DNA from: Scleropages formosus
Taxonomy: Eukaryota; Chordata; Actinopteri; Osteoglossiformes; Osteoglossidae
Assembly (NCBI RefSeq): GCF_900964775.1
Contig: NC_041813.1
Span: forward strand, 31,763,105 to 31,827,104
Length of the DNA stretch: 64,000 nt
Reading direction: 5' to 3'
Every line of letters begins with the position of its first letter. Positions within the stretch are counted from its first letter, which is position 1. The notes below the pieces were generated by a model, which saw nothing but the letters and a program-made list of their open reading frames with translations, was not told the DNA's origin and did not search any database. Position numbers and translations under genes: made by a program. This document shows positions 1-12,002 of this stretch, piece after piece.

Positions 1-3000
1 CGAGCTCCTTTGGACTTCCTGCCCCCACTTCGGCACCCTTTTGCAACATGCCCACTGAGGGGGAGTGGCAAACGAGGGGGCCAGCGGGGCCTGCATCCGC
101 TTGTAAGACCACTGGGGCAGAGGTACCTTTCTCAGGTGGGTGACTGTATATGCTAGTTGTCCTAATATTCCACTAGCGCATAGATGCTCCTTCTCTGAAG
201 TGTGTGTACTAATGTGCTGAGTTTATTGCCTGGCTCACTTGACTGCAGATGGGTCCCATGCTATCCCGTTCTCCTGTGCGTCCCCGACCGGCATTCAGCC
301 CTCCGCAGCCCTACATGCAGGTGGTGGTTTGTGTAGCGCAACTTTCTTGATCTTGTTGCACAGTTGCTTTATTAGCATAAAATTTTATAATAATATGGAA
401 ATACTGTCACCGCAAAAAACAAATGCAACTTTCCCTCAATCAGCGTGGAGGTTTTCTCTCGCCTTCTTCACACACTGGTGCATCAATTTCTCAGCCTTTC
501 ACACCCAAGATGATGCACCTGAGATTTGGAGCCCATTCTCCAAGCCCTGCCCCATTCTGTAGCCCATCATCCCATATTCTACAGCGATTCAGGTATGTTG
601 CTTAAGCAGGTGATCATAGCATGTTCTTGTATCACTTTTGATAGGTCTATAAATGGAACTTCAGTTTTATGACTGTCCTCTGGTCATGTATTTTTGGCAA
701 CATCTCCACAAGGTTCCCTGGTCATGTAACCCAGCTTCACCCCCAGCATCGCAGACTCCTCAGCCAGAGGCATCAGCGGTCCCACAGGTGATGGACATGC
801 TCAAATCTCCCCAGAAAGATCTTAGAAGACCTCTGAGGTCCCCTGCATAACAGCATAGTGTTTACTGAACACTCGGCAAATACATCACATGAACGATATA
901 CCTGTTTTAAAGGGGCGATAACTTGGACCCTAATGGCCAGCTGATGTCAATAAAGGAAAAAGAATGGATCATCAGACTGCAGATGATCCAGCTTCAGAGT
1001 GAGAATCCCCACCTCGACGACTATTATTACCAGGTACCCCCAGCATCTTACTGTCCGCTCTTGAATAACCTCAAGTTAAACTCGGGTACACTTTCTACAG
1101 AAGGAAACCCTTTGTGAAACTGAGATGTTACAGGTGTTTCTGGGAAGTGAGGTTTACTTTGGTGTAAACTTACGGTTACCTGGGAACACTACTCCTGCTG
1201 TGTAGGAGTACTACCAGCGCCTGGAGGCCAAGATTGCAGAGGAAGAAATGCTGGGGGACAAAAGCAAGAGGGAACCACCAAAGCTCACCACTCCTTATGT
1301 GACTAAGACAGAGACCTATACCCCTGGTATGTCTGTCTTGATTCATTCCACATCTGCTTCTGTGCATGGTCCCATCTAAGTGTTTGTTTCAGTTGTTCAC
1401 ATTGAGGGCTCCCTGGGGCAAGTTGCTGTGTCAACCTGCTTCTCGCCTCGCCGTGCCATCGATGCTGTCCATGCTGCACAGTCACCTGAGGAGGTGAATG
1501 ACCAGCACTATCGTTGATCCCGTGATGGCTACTTTCTTTGTTTTCATCAGATATGGGGTTCATCTTTTATGTTCTGCTGTCAGCCTCGTTTTTCAGAACA
1601 GGAACAATTAGATAGCCGAAAACAGAGGCTCGTGGTTCTTCACAACATCGAAAAGGTGATTGTTTCTCTGAGGGTCATGCCTTGCATTTCTCCAAGAACT
1701 GTTTTTGCATCCTTTGTTGTGGCTAACATCTTCCACATGCAGTGCTACATGGTGCTGCTGGAGGTGGAGGAAGCAGCCAAGAGGAAGGCCACAGTTTTCA
1801 GCGAGGAGGAACGAGAGAGGCTGGAGGAAAAGGTTCAGAGACGTGTGAAGCTTATATACTCACAGCTGCAGTATCCTGCTAACCTGTAAGTTCCTCCAGT
1901 GCTCCCCCCCCCCCCCCCCAAAAGTGCTTCAGTCCTTTATTTGGAACTCCTGCACCACCATTCTTCAGACATGTTGTACTTGCTGTAATAACTCTTTTTT
2001 TGCTTTCTGTCACAGGGAGACAGCAGAGGAGTTCCTGCCATGCCTTCTTGTGTCAAAGGGGAAGCGGCTGCTTGCTCGATTCCTCCCCTTCCTGTCCCAA
2101 GACATAGCACTACATGTGCTGAAGACTGTGACATTGCACCTACCTGTCCTGATGAGCAGAGATGTGGATGAGGTTTGTTCTCTGTGCACATCTTAAATGG
2201 CAGTACATTTGGGACTGTTTTCCTTAAAACTTACTGGGTTCAGCAAGTTTGCCAGCTAATTGAAATGCTGTTTAACCTTTTCCTCAGGCACTACCAGTGA
2301 TGTACCCATCCCTCTGCACTGTGATTGGAAGGCTGTCTTTTAGTCAGCTCATAGGGGTCCTCAAGGGGTTTACCACTACACTTCCTGACTCAAAAGAGAG
2401 ATGCCTCCCTATGGCTTGCCAGAATAAGGTCTGTTCTTATTCCTCAGTTTCTGTAATTGTTCCTGTCAGTGCTTCAGTATGAAAAGATGGGAAAGGATTC
2501 TTCGGATAATACTGAAGTAACTATTATAAAACTAACGTGTCGTTCACTACAAACCCATATTTACCTCTCCCCCTTTTTGGATTTTTTTCAAAGTCTCTAT
2601 GTAAAGAGGACTTGGTAAAAGTGGGTGCAACATCTCCTATTCATGAGATGTAATCTGTCCCCTAGTTTGGAATCTCCCTGCTGTATGCCCTGCTGTCTCA
2701 AGGCGAGAGGCTGCTGTCTTCTGATACTCCCATGGACGCTGGCATCGGGGATTATGAAACCTGGTGAGGGCAGTGAGTACGCAAGGGTAACGCTGCAGAA
2801 CCCGCTAGTGGTAATATTGGTCTACTTTTAGTGTGATCTCTGCAAATGATCTTGGGCTCTGTTTGCTTCCTGCTTTGTGGGTAAGGGTCATTGAAGGGCA
2901 GCATAATGTTACTGGCAATGTGTGGACTTGTTACAGTAATTCATTTAGATCCTTCCCATATTTGGTATTCTATTGATGCTTGCTTAACTGGAGGACTACT

Positions 3001-3647
3001 GTAAGTTGCAGGCCTATGTTGTGGTGTGAAATCTTCAACTTTTCAACATGGTGTTGGTAGTCCCCTCTGCCCAGGTTTTTAATAAAACTTCACACATTCT
3101 GCATATTCCTTTGTCAATCTGTACTGTAACTGCTGGGGCCCCTGCTTCCCCCCCAGGACCGAGACAGTGTTTCTGGTGGCTCGAGAGCTGTCCCACTCTT
3201 CACTAGTAGAGCCACTTCTCCTCCCATCCAACCTGCTCTCGCTATTCTGCCGCTATCTGGACAAGCACACCGTGCACCAGCTTGAAGACAGCATGGAGTC
3301 AGTACTGTGTGTCTGTGGGGGGGCTGTCTGTTTCTTCAGCATTGGTGTGCTCATCGCTGCATGTTTGTTCCCATGGGGTCATGTGATTGAGGCAGTTTTG
3401 CATGGTCTTTTGACAGAAGCTTGTGGACACTTAATTGGGAATACAACAATATTGTGGAGAAATTCTAGCTTGAACTAAGATTGCTCAGTTGTACGTTCAT
3501 CCATGATTGTCTTCACCCCCTTCGAAGAGTGAAGAGCTGTAAGAGGGAGGCATTAACCACTTGCTCCTCCTTCCTGTTACAGGAGATCTACAGCTGGCTG
3601 CCCTGCTGTCCCATCCTAAGAGCCTTCCCTTATCCCCAGAAGTGTGA
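1..3647 (+). CDS. patl2: PAT1-family mRNA decay factor (PATL2-like), 5' end outside window
   Basis: Pat1 proteins bridge decapping factors and the Lsm1-7 complex in cytoplasmic mRNPs; PATL2 is the oocyte form in vertebrates. Exons with matching phases: 1-122 (partial), 249-320, 444-592, 713-787, 913-1033, 1206-1326, 1393-1493, 1584-1655, 1743-1885, 2016-2172, 2288-2428, 2666-2763, 3157-3301 and probably 3594-3647. Family hallmarks are visible: [15 protein letters not shown], then a block ending [10 protein letters not shown], the EGSLGQ segment, [14 protein letters not shown] and a C-terminal helical part with FLVARELS and [11 protein letters not shown], all matching the PATL1 order as I recall it. 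Divergence from the very conserved PATL1 favours PATL2; this paralogue choice is inference. The last intron is the weak point: donor after 3301 and acceptor at 3593 give a short tail ending LPLSPEV, but other choices exist. The upstream exons, including the start codon, lie outside the window. Confidence 0.8.
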
Positions 3648-4471
3648 AGGGATGTTAACTGGGGTGGGTGGTGTCTAATGGAGCAACTGGGTTTGGCAAG
3701 TCACAGAAGACTGGCCTTTTAAAGCACAGGTTTGACTTTAATGCCCTCTCCCCCATATTGCTGGACATAGATATTACCCTGTTTCTCATCAGTGCAACAG
3801 AAATCGCTCACGCTGGTATTTCAGCCAAATCCAGTGACTGTGTCCCCCTGTTGTGAGAAAAGCCAGTGTCTTCTTGATACTGTTAAGGGAATACGGTCTT
3901 GATTTTTAAATGATCTCCACTTCTGGGTGGAGCATCTATAAATAGGTAGTCCTAAAAATGTCCAGCAGAGGGGGTACACACAGTTCAGTAGCCACCCTTG
4001 GTGTGAGGGCCAGGGCTAAACTTGTGATTTAATCTGCCTGTAGACCTGATGAGTCTTCAACTGGTGTGGTACACACATGGTGTGTTGCTGGTCTCTTTCA
4101 GATACTCAGAGGCCATGTGGAGTACAGTACATGTGCACCAGGTTGACATGAGTGCAGTGCAAATCTGACTGTAAATACTGTTTGCAAGACTGAAGGCAGT
4201 CCTAAGGATTGCTAGTATTGTGATGTTTACTGTGTGACAGGGTTTATCTGTTCTCTTGTTTTATAATGGCAGCTGGGTAATCATGGCCTTAAGCATTTTC
4301 CATGACATTGTTTGGTAGCCTTTTTGTTCCAAAAGAAGCTTAGTCATCTCTTTAAAGCCTTAACTTATTAGTCCTTGTTCATCCTTTTTTTGTTGCAGTT
4401 TTAATTTAAGAGATGTACTTGGTGTTCATGTATAGATTACTGTCACAACTGTACAGCACTTGCAATGTAAA

Positions 4472-4477
4472 AATAAA
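4472..4477 (+). promoter_or_regulatory. Poly(A) signal of the patl2-like gene
   Basis: A canonical AATAAA sits about 825 bases after the proposed stop codon, in an AT-rich stretch with no further coding. It implies a 3' UTR of roughly 0.85 kb. Confidence 0.6.
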
Positions 4478-7400
4478 ATTTAAGCGCTATTTGAGTACCT
4501 TGGTCATGTTTAAATGTGCAATGCATGCAGTGAAGTGATGACTCAATTTTCAGTTTGCCACATGCCTGCAAGATGTTTTGCCCAGCAGTGCTTCTTCTGA
4601 TTGTCCCACACACATAGGGTAGCAGCTTTACCAGCTTACACCAGGGTTGTTCTAGTCATCTTGCACATACTATACAGACAGATGAGCAGTGCAAATCTGC
4701 TTTGTCAGTGTTTGTGCTCAAGGTTTGTTCACCCTTGACAATCATGAAGTGATCAGATTTCAGGCCAAAACTGAATTCAGAACAAGGTTATTGGGAGCTT
4801 TCTTGGGTTTCCAATGTTGGTGTTCTGTAATATCTACAGCTTCCAGTGTTGGGCTTTTCTCCTCTCCCCTGTTGGGTGTGTTTGCACATTCTGCTTCATG
4901 TTGCAGTAGTAAATATATTTGATTTGTGTAACTACCACCTGTTATGAGCGTGAATGTTCGTTTGGTTCCTCTGTTTAGATGAGCATAGGTGTTCTGTTTC
5001 TGTCCAGACCTCTTCCAGCTCCAAGGCAAACAGTAGCGAGCCGTTACTCAGTCGCTCAAGCAGGCAGTTAGTCTGGAAGTCTGGCCTTCTGTTATTGTGG
5101 GCACTAGCTGTGAGTTACTGTAGATGCATGCGCAAAGAGAAACATGTAAAATGGGGTGGGGGGGAGAGGAAAAACATGACTTGAAAGAAATGGTATTGGC
5201 CAGATGTGATCACTGCATTTCTTAACATCAGCTGCTGTTGGACAGACGGTTTACGTTCCACTGCTATTCCACGCTGGCTCGCAGACATGTAGACATAACA
5301 CAATAAACCTGAGGTAGGGGGTCTGGGGCCCCTCTACCATCATCTTCAGACTTCAGCTGCCTTCTCAAAAGCCAAGCTAAAGATGTAGACAGTTGATGGG
5401 GTTGTTGAGGGCAGTGAGGAGTTCAGGCTGAACCCTACCCTGCCATCATCTTCCTTTTCACGCCACGGAGAGCACCTGCCCCTGCTCTTTGCAGCATGTC
5501 ACTTCTCCCTTGCGCAGGCTTAGCCTTTGGGTGTTGCTGAACAAAGGCCAACGCTGATGTGGGTGCTTGGGTTGGTCTCTTCGTCCCACGTGAGGACACG
5601 CTAAGGGAATGATCTAGTGTCTCCGTGAAGGTCCCTGCAGCTTGGATACGCTTGGAATCTCGGCTGAAGTAAACTCGGTGTGGTGTTGTAAAAGCAAAAG
5701 GAGGGTTGCTATGATTTACATGAGCAAGGCTCTTCTGGGATTGCAAGAGCGATATTTAAACTAACCTGGATTTAAATTCAGTTTGTTTTCAGAGTGCTCT
5801 TCCGTCCTCTGACACCAAAAAAAGGATTAGGAGACATAATACAAATACAGGCTTGGGTCTACATTAAATTACTGCAAGAGCTGTGTTAGGAATTAGTTAT
5901 GTGAGCAAACTGATCACAGGATTTGGCTTAATTTGTCTTCCACAAGTACAGTAGAGGTCAAAAATCCGAAGTCAGTAGGTTCGAGATTTGCTTCAAAGGG
6001 TGGAAGAGGCTCCCTCTGTTTCTCAATTGCTGAATCCCTTCAAACGTTTAAAAAGGGTTCTGAAGAGAATGTCAAACTCATTTCTCTCTTACTCGCGTTA
6101 GATGCCGCCTTTTTATTTACTGTCACTCAATTCTACAGGCAGCTGCACCTGGAACTTGTCCAGTTCTGAAATGCACTATAGTTTAGAGCTGTGAGCTGCT
6201 TAGGAGGAACATGCCTGCTAAACACGGTAAATAACGCTGCGGGCGTAGCGGGGATGTTAGGCCTCGAGCGGTGGGAGAGCAGTCGCTTAATTGTAAAGTG
6301 TTTGTGTGGATGGTGATGCCTTTGTGTCCCTCCTGGCCATAAGAGCCGACTTGGTCCTTTCGACTTCCGTTGAAGGAAACCACCGAGGGTGTACCGTCGA
6401 GATGCGAGACTGAAAGGTGGGGGGGGACGTAAGATGTGCTGGGTGTTTGGCTTGAGCCCGTGCGTCTTTGGAGGGCAGACGGTTGGGCAAATGTTTGACT
6501 CAAGAATGTGCTGTGGATGTTGTCTCGGTCATGCAGCGGGACGTGGCGTACGGTGAATTGGGGGGGGCGGTGCACCTTCGGCCAGTGTTGGTTCTTCCCT
6601 TCCAATGGCCTCTGAATGTTTTCTAGAAGTCTGTAGAATATTCTGTTGCTGAGCGGAATGAGAGCAGTAGCTGTTCAGGAACATGTCAGTCTTTACATGG
6701 TTAAAGCGAAGGTTTGAGCTCTTTCATGAGCTGTGAAGAGGAACAGGCCTCCACAAGGTGAGCCTGGTGACCTCTGTAGGAAGCATGTTTGAGGACCGCA
6801 GCCAGGTGAGCGGGTGCTGCAGGCATGCAGACAGGAGGCGGGAGCGGACTCCCGTGTCTGTTCTTCGGCTCTGCTCATGCTCGAGGTCCACCAGGCACAG
6901 GAAGTGCTCAGAGAAGGAAGGAATGCGCCTGCGATTCCTCTTGCTTGCGGTCCATGTGCGGTGCCTCGACCGCGCTGTTGGCGTCCCGCTGCCGATGCGT
7001 GCCGTCCTCCTGCCATTGGGGCGACTAAGTGTGCCCTGCGTCTGGTTCTGGTTCGCTCCCGTCCTTCCGTGCGCGACACTCCTAGGCGCTGTGGACCTTG
7101 ATGGAGCGATGAGCAGAAGGGGCTGATGGGAAGAAAGAGCCTCCATGCGTGCCAGCCTAACGTTGGTAACTCCGACGAGCTCGAGCGTTTCCAAGGCCCA
7201 TCTGTGTTTGCTAAACAGGCGTGACAAATTGGGCCCCTGCTCCCCCAACCCCCACAACTGCCGAAAAACACAGAGCGACACATAATCGGGCCGTACCGAG
7301 TGAAAAATTAACGGAAACGTTTTAAAGAGGAAAAAGTGTATTAATTTCCTGGGAAAATATCGTTTGACGTTAAATAGCGGAGGGAGCTCTGGTGACGCTC

Positions 7401-7999
7401 ACGCTCTCCTGCCTGCTGCAGGCTCTCCGGCGAGCCACCGTCCGCCTGCGCCATCCTCCGGTCGGGCAAAGTGTAAAAGTACCGTTGTGCGCGAGCAACG
7501 GTCTCAGACGGACCCTCTCTGAAACTCACCGTTAACGACGTTCTTTTACACATGTCGCTTCCGTTTCTCTGAAGCTATGTTAACGGTGAGAAGGCAGATC
7601 CCTGCGCTTGGAAAGTCTCGGCTGTTGGCGGGTCCGCGAAGGTGTCCCACAATGCATTGCGCAAGGCATCTGTCCACAAGCTGCCCACATTAGGGTCTGC
7701 GGGTGCATAGTGTGCAGTAAATGACCTGATTAGCACAGCAAGGTTGGAATGAAGAAAGGCCTCGTCGAGAGAATGAATGCCCACCCCACCCCAACACGGA
7801 ATCGGTCCCGACCGCAACCACCGAGACCCAAGACTGTTGCTGCAGCTAAAAGGGAGCAGTCCGAGACGAGTACGGGGAAGTCGCATCCCAGACTTCCACG
7901 GGTTGGGTCTCCTACAGCGCTAAAACCAACGTGGAATTGTGTTTGTGGCACGAGATAACGCATAAATTAATGCATAAACAGTCCTTTTGCTGAGACGTA

Positions 8000-8040
8000 C
8001 GTCACTTTGGACAAAAGCGTCTAAATGAATAAACGTAAAG
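8000..8040 (+). repeat. SINE-A 3' tail fragment
   Basis: Matches the recurring tail of SINE-A seen elsewhere in the window: a CTTTGGACAAAAGCGTCTAAA core followed by TGAATAAA. Only the tail is present. Confidence 0.55.
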
Positions 8041-8099
8041 GAGATATCCAGTGCAGTAAGACGCCTTCCGGCGCCTCTTCCTCTATTGTTACTTTTATT

Positions 8100-8292
8100 C
8101 TTCCAGCTCACGCTTTTCTCCAAGGTGACTCAGCCTTACATTTGCACACAGCGTTAACCCTCTTAAAGTGGTTTGCGCAGCAGGGTAAACTTTACAGCAT
8201 CTCTTAAGTACCTTCGGGAAGAACATGTCTGCAGGAGCGAGGATCCGAACCCAAGTCTTGAAAGTGCCGTGTCGCAGCAGAAAGCCGCCTGT
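8100..8292 (-). repeat. SINE-A copy, reverse orientation
   Basis: Read on the minus strand it has a pol III B-box-like GGGTTCGGATCC, then the diagnostic TTTACCCTGCTG block, then the CTTGGAGAAAAGCGT tail. It is diverged. It points tail-to-tail with the fragment at 8000-8040. Confidence 0.55.
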
Positions 8293-9167
8293 TGGTATCG
8301 GTCGGAAGAACGCTACCGATTCTAAAGGCGAAATCGTTTTGGCTACGGGAACATGGGAACTTCGCGTCCCGCTGTGCGTCCCGGGCACCTGTGCTCTGCT
8401 GAAGGAGTTGGGAACAGCGGTCGGGCCTCAGGTGCGCGTCGTGTTGACGCTTTCGGCCAAAGTGTGCCACCGTTCGTGCCGCTATTGCGCTAAACGTGTA
8501 CTTTATTTCTGCAGAAAGTACCGTCGCTGCGTGTCGGTGCCCTGGGCAGCTCGCCAGCAGGCCTGTCCTCCTCGCTTTCCGAGCGTCCTCCGCTCCGCTC
8601 CTCTTTGTTTTCTCTGCTCTCCGCTGTGTGTTTATTCTGCTGCTCGCCCGATTATGTCTGGGCGGCGGGTCTCTGCGCTCGCGGCCGGTCCGAGAACATT
8701 GGGGCTCTGTTCCTCTCCGTCCATATGGAGGATGTGCGTGTTTGGATGCGGACCGTGTGCTTTTCGACGGGGGACATGCTCTCCGTGACTTAACCTTCCT
8801 CGTCTCTGTCCAAGTTCCCTCGTCCTGCACCTGATCCCCCCCCAGCGTCTTTTGTCCCGAGGGCTGAAAATGCCGTCGGCGCACATAAATACTTGCGGCG
8901 CTGTAAGAGTCCTCGCTGCGGACCGTGTCCGTAACACACGGGAGCCGCTTGTAGGCGTGCGAGCGGCTAATTAGTGCTGAGCTCATGGTTTCCTGTTCCT
9001 GCTGTCTTCGCTCAGCCACATTGTCTGTCCCTGTGTCAACAGCTCATTCCACTGGGTCTGGTGCCTGTGTGCCGGAGGCTCCGCTCCATCATCGGAGGCA
9101 GGTGTTGGGGGGGGGGGGAGGTGCGGTGCGGAGGGGAGCGGGTAATCTGAAACTGGAGGTTGGGAAT

Positions 9168-9171
<4 letters not shown>

Positions 9172-9197
<26 letters not shown>
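9172..9197 (+). repeat. Poly(A) run, 26 bases
   Basis: Uninterrupted A-run about 90 bases upstream of the start codon of the elastin-like gene. It could be the tail of an old retroposon, but no body is recognisable to its left. Confidence 0.7.
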
Positions 9198-9199
<2 letters not shown>

Positions 9200-9284
9200 T
9201 ACATAAGAAGAACATGAGCAGACGCCCACCTAGTGGTGCCTCTCCTCTGCTCAGCTGCCGTGTCCCTCCGTCTGTCCGTCCATC

Positions 9285-11962
9285 ATGGTGGGTCACGCGC
9301 TCCTGCAGATGGCACTCGTACTCTGCCTGACCCAGCGGGCTCTGCAAGGAGGTAAGACGGGAGGGGTGCGAGGGCAGCCGACGCATCGGTCGCACGTTCC
9401 GTGGCCCTGCGGAAGCGTTTCGATTCGGTGCCTCTCCGTCCACAGAGGCTCCGCTGCAGCCGCGAGCTCGACATCGCTTGACGGCAGCGCATTTTCACAG
9501 GCCTCTGTACCTCTCATCTTGTCTCGACACTCCCGTCTGCGCTGAAGCGTCACATGAAGCGCCACGGAGCGCAGCGTTGCTTAAAAAGTGAATTTGTCAA
9601 TTAAATCTGCTCACTTTACATACCTGCGACATCACCGAGCGCTCGTTTTCCTTGCCGGCAACCAAGTTCTCCCATTCCATCGCGGGGGCAAATACGTGCA
9701 AAACCGATCTGCGCGTGTTGCCCGTCGTCCCCAACGTGTCGGGAGCTTTGGATCCCGGTCCGGTGAACTGTCTCAGTTTGTCCTCCTGAGCGTGTGCGCT
9801 TTTGCATTTGATCTCCGAGTGTTGAGGAGCGTGAAGGTGGGCTCATGTCAGAGACTGACCCGTCGTCATTTTAAAACGCTCAGGAGAGTGGCATTCCCCA
9901 TGCATAAAATTTGCAAGAAAAAGTCTACGCTCCCCGAATGTTTTCCAAGATTCCGCGCAGCCCCACGGCCGTCATCCGCGAAAGACGGAAGGGGAAACGT
10001 CAGAAGTAATACTTCTCTCTTTGATCCCCAACATTTGATGTGCTGTGGTTGCGACAGCGAGCCTCCTCTCCCTTAACAGGTGTGTGTCAAACTTCACCTG
10101 GAAACCGGCTGCATCTTCTGCTCTAACCGCTGCCTGTCATGTCTTACAGGAGTCCCGCCACTAGGGAGCGCTCTGGGGAGACTGGGGCCTGGCAGAGGTG
10201 AGACCTTCTCGGTGTGTCTGTGTCAGGTGGTCAGCTTAAATGAGCTGGAATATGCGCGTGAGACGTGTGCACGTGAGCGACTGCTGGACGCGAGGCTCTC
10301 CCTCTCCCTCTCCCCAGGTGCTGCTCTTGGTCCCGTCCCAGGTGCTGGCGGAGTTAAGGCTGGAGGTGAGCTGCGGCTCCTTAACCCGCAGCGTCCACGT
10401 GACCGTGGATCGCACCGAGACGCACGCGCACCGCCGCACCGCTGTGCTTTTCAGCCTCTGCGCGCACTCAGCGGGGTGTCCGTGTGCTTCCAGGTCCAGG
10501 ACCGACACTTCCGCTGCAGGGGGGGCCGGGCTTCGGCGCAGGGCGGTTTCCCAGCGGCCCGTTCAGGGGTGTCCCGTTCCGGGGGCGACCCAGCAAAGCA
10601 GGTGGTGCATCTGCGCGTGGGGCTCACGGGGGGGCTAGTGCTTCTCGCGCACACGCGAAAATGGCATCGTCCAAATCTAACAGATGTTAGTTCTCCACGA
10701 AATCTGTGCGAAACACCTTGGTTTCCCAGAATGATGATTTCAGGGAAGAGCGTCCGCTCAACGAGTAAAGTTTCTCTCCTGCGAGACTACCTGCCTTCAC
10801 GGTTTGTATTGTTCTGCAGGTCGCTATCCTGGTGCCCAGTTTGGAATGGGTAAGTTTTATTTACCTTCTTAAAACAAATAGCGGTGAAAATCTTGAAATG
10901 TGCTCTATAATGTGTGTATCGGTGTGGAAGTGCACCGACGATACAGCTGTGCTTCATCCTTATGCGGGAGACGGATCTCCTACACGCCGCTCGTCCTGCT
11001 CTGCTTTCAGGTGCTGGCCTGGGGCCCGGTTTGGGGACCGCGCTCGGGAACGGACTCGGTGTTGGCCAGCTGCTGGGAAAGCAGCGCGGAGGTGAGCGAT
11101 GGCGCGACGGGCGGCTGCGGAGGCACCGCCTCCCGCCAGGGCGGGTGGAAGTTCACTCGGCCTTTAACTGTGTGTTCGCAGGGTACGGCGCTAAAGGCTT
11201 CGGCTACGGCGGGCAGCCTCTCGGAGGTCAGTGCGCTCGCGTCCTCCTTAGTTCTAGCACTTTCTTCAGAAGGCAGCCGTCTCAAAGATGAGCGCTTCTC
11301 GTTGTTGGCGCACGTGGTGATTTTGGCGACGGCCGGGTCGCTGCGGCGGCGCACTTCCCTGCTTTCGATTCCATGTGGAAAGGATGGAATCTTGTTACCT
11401 TCCTCACACATCTGTATTGCCATGTCCATCTGCACACCTTCATTTCGCCCTGTTGTCAGGTTTCAGGCCGGGGGTTGGTGCGTATCCCCCCGCGGGGCTG
11501 GGTCCCGGAGCAGGAGCAGGTGAGCCAATCGGAATGCACGCGAGCTGTAGCTCCGCCTACTACTTTGTACCGGCCTGCGCTCGTACGCGCACGTCCCCGT
11601 TGGTCGGCTCCGGGCTGTCTTTCCTCTTCGCTGAATTTCCTGCGTTCCCTTCCTCTTCTAAACACCATCAGCGTCTACCGAAAGGTCCAGGGAAGTGCCA
11701 GTCGTGTTGGCTCCTGTACCCATCATTATCCCACCCTTTCCCCCCCCCTCCCTCAGTATAGCACCCCCCTCCTCTTGTGTCCACTGTCTGTGTCTTCATC
11801 TTGTCCCCCCTGTGCCCAGTAGGACTGGACAGGAAGAGAGAAACGTGGAGCTCTAACCTACGACCTCATGTCTCGGGTCTCCATCTTGGTCTTACCCTTC
11901 ATTTGAACATCCCTACTTAACTTGAGCTGTTGGCCTACTGTTGATTGACTGTGCCTGCTTTA

Positions 11963-12002
<40 letters not shown>

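Larger units (their letters stand above)
4500..9284. other. Non-coding interval between patl2-like and grep1-like
   Basis: No convincing gene was found in about 4.8 kb. Several long open frames on both strands between 6.2 and 9.0 kb overlap one another, lack splice context and resemble no family; they reflect GC-rich sequence. The interval holds two SINE-A fragments (8.0-8.3 kb), a G-run near 9108 and a 26-base A-run at 9172-9197, just upstream of the next gene's first exon. Confidence 0.6.

Noticed and set aside
6693-7283. Overlapping 185- and 196-codon minus-strand frames
   Set aside because: Two minus frames and three plus frames are open over the same bases, which indicates composition rather than coding; no recognisable motif.
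8204-9019. Long minus-strand open frame of 271 codons
   Set aside because: It ends inside a SINE-A copy, has competing plus-strand frames of similar length, is Arg/Ser-rich without any family motif and has no splice context. It is a by-product of GC-rich DNA.
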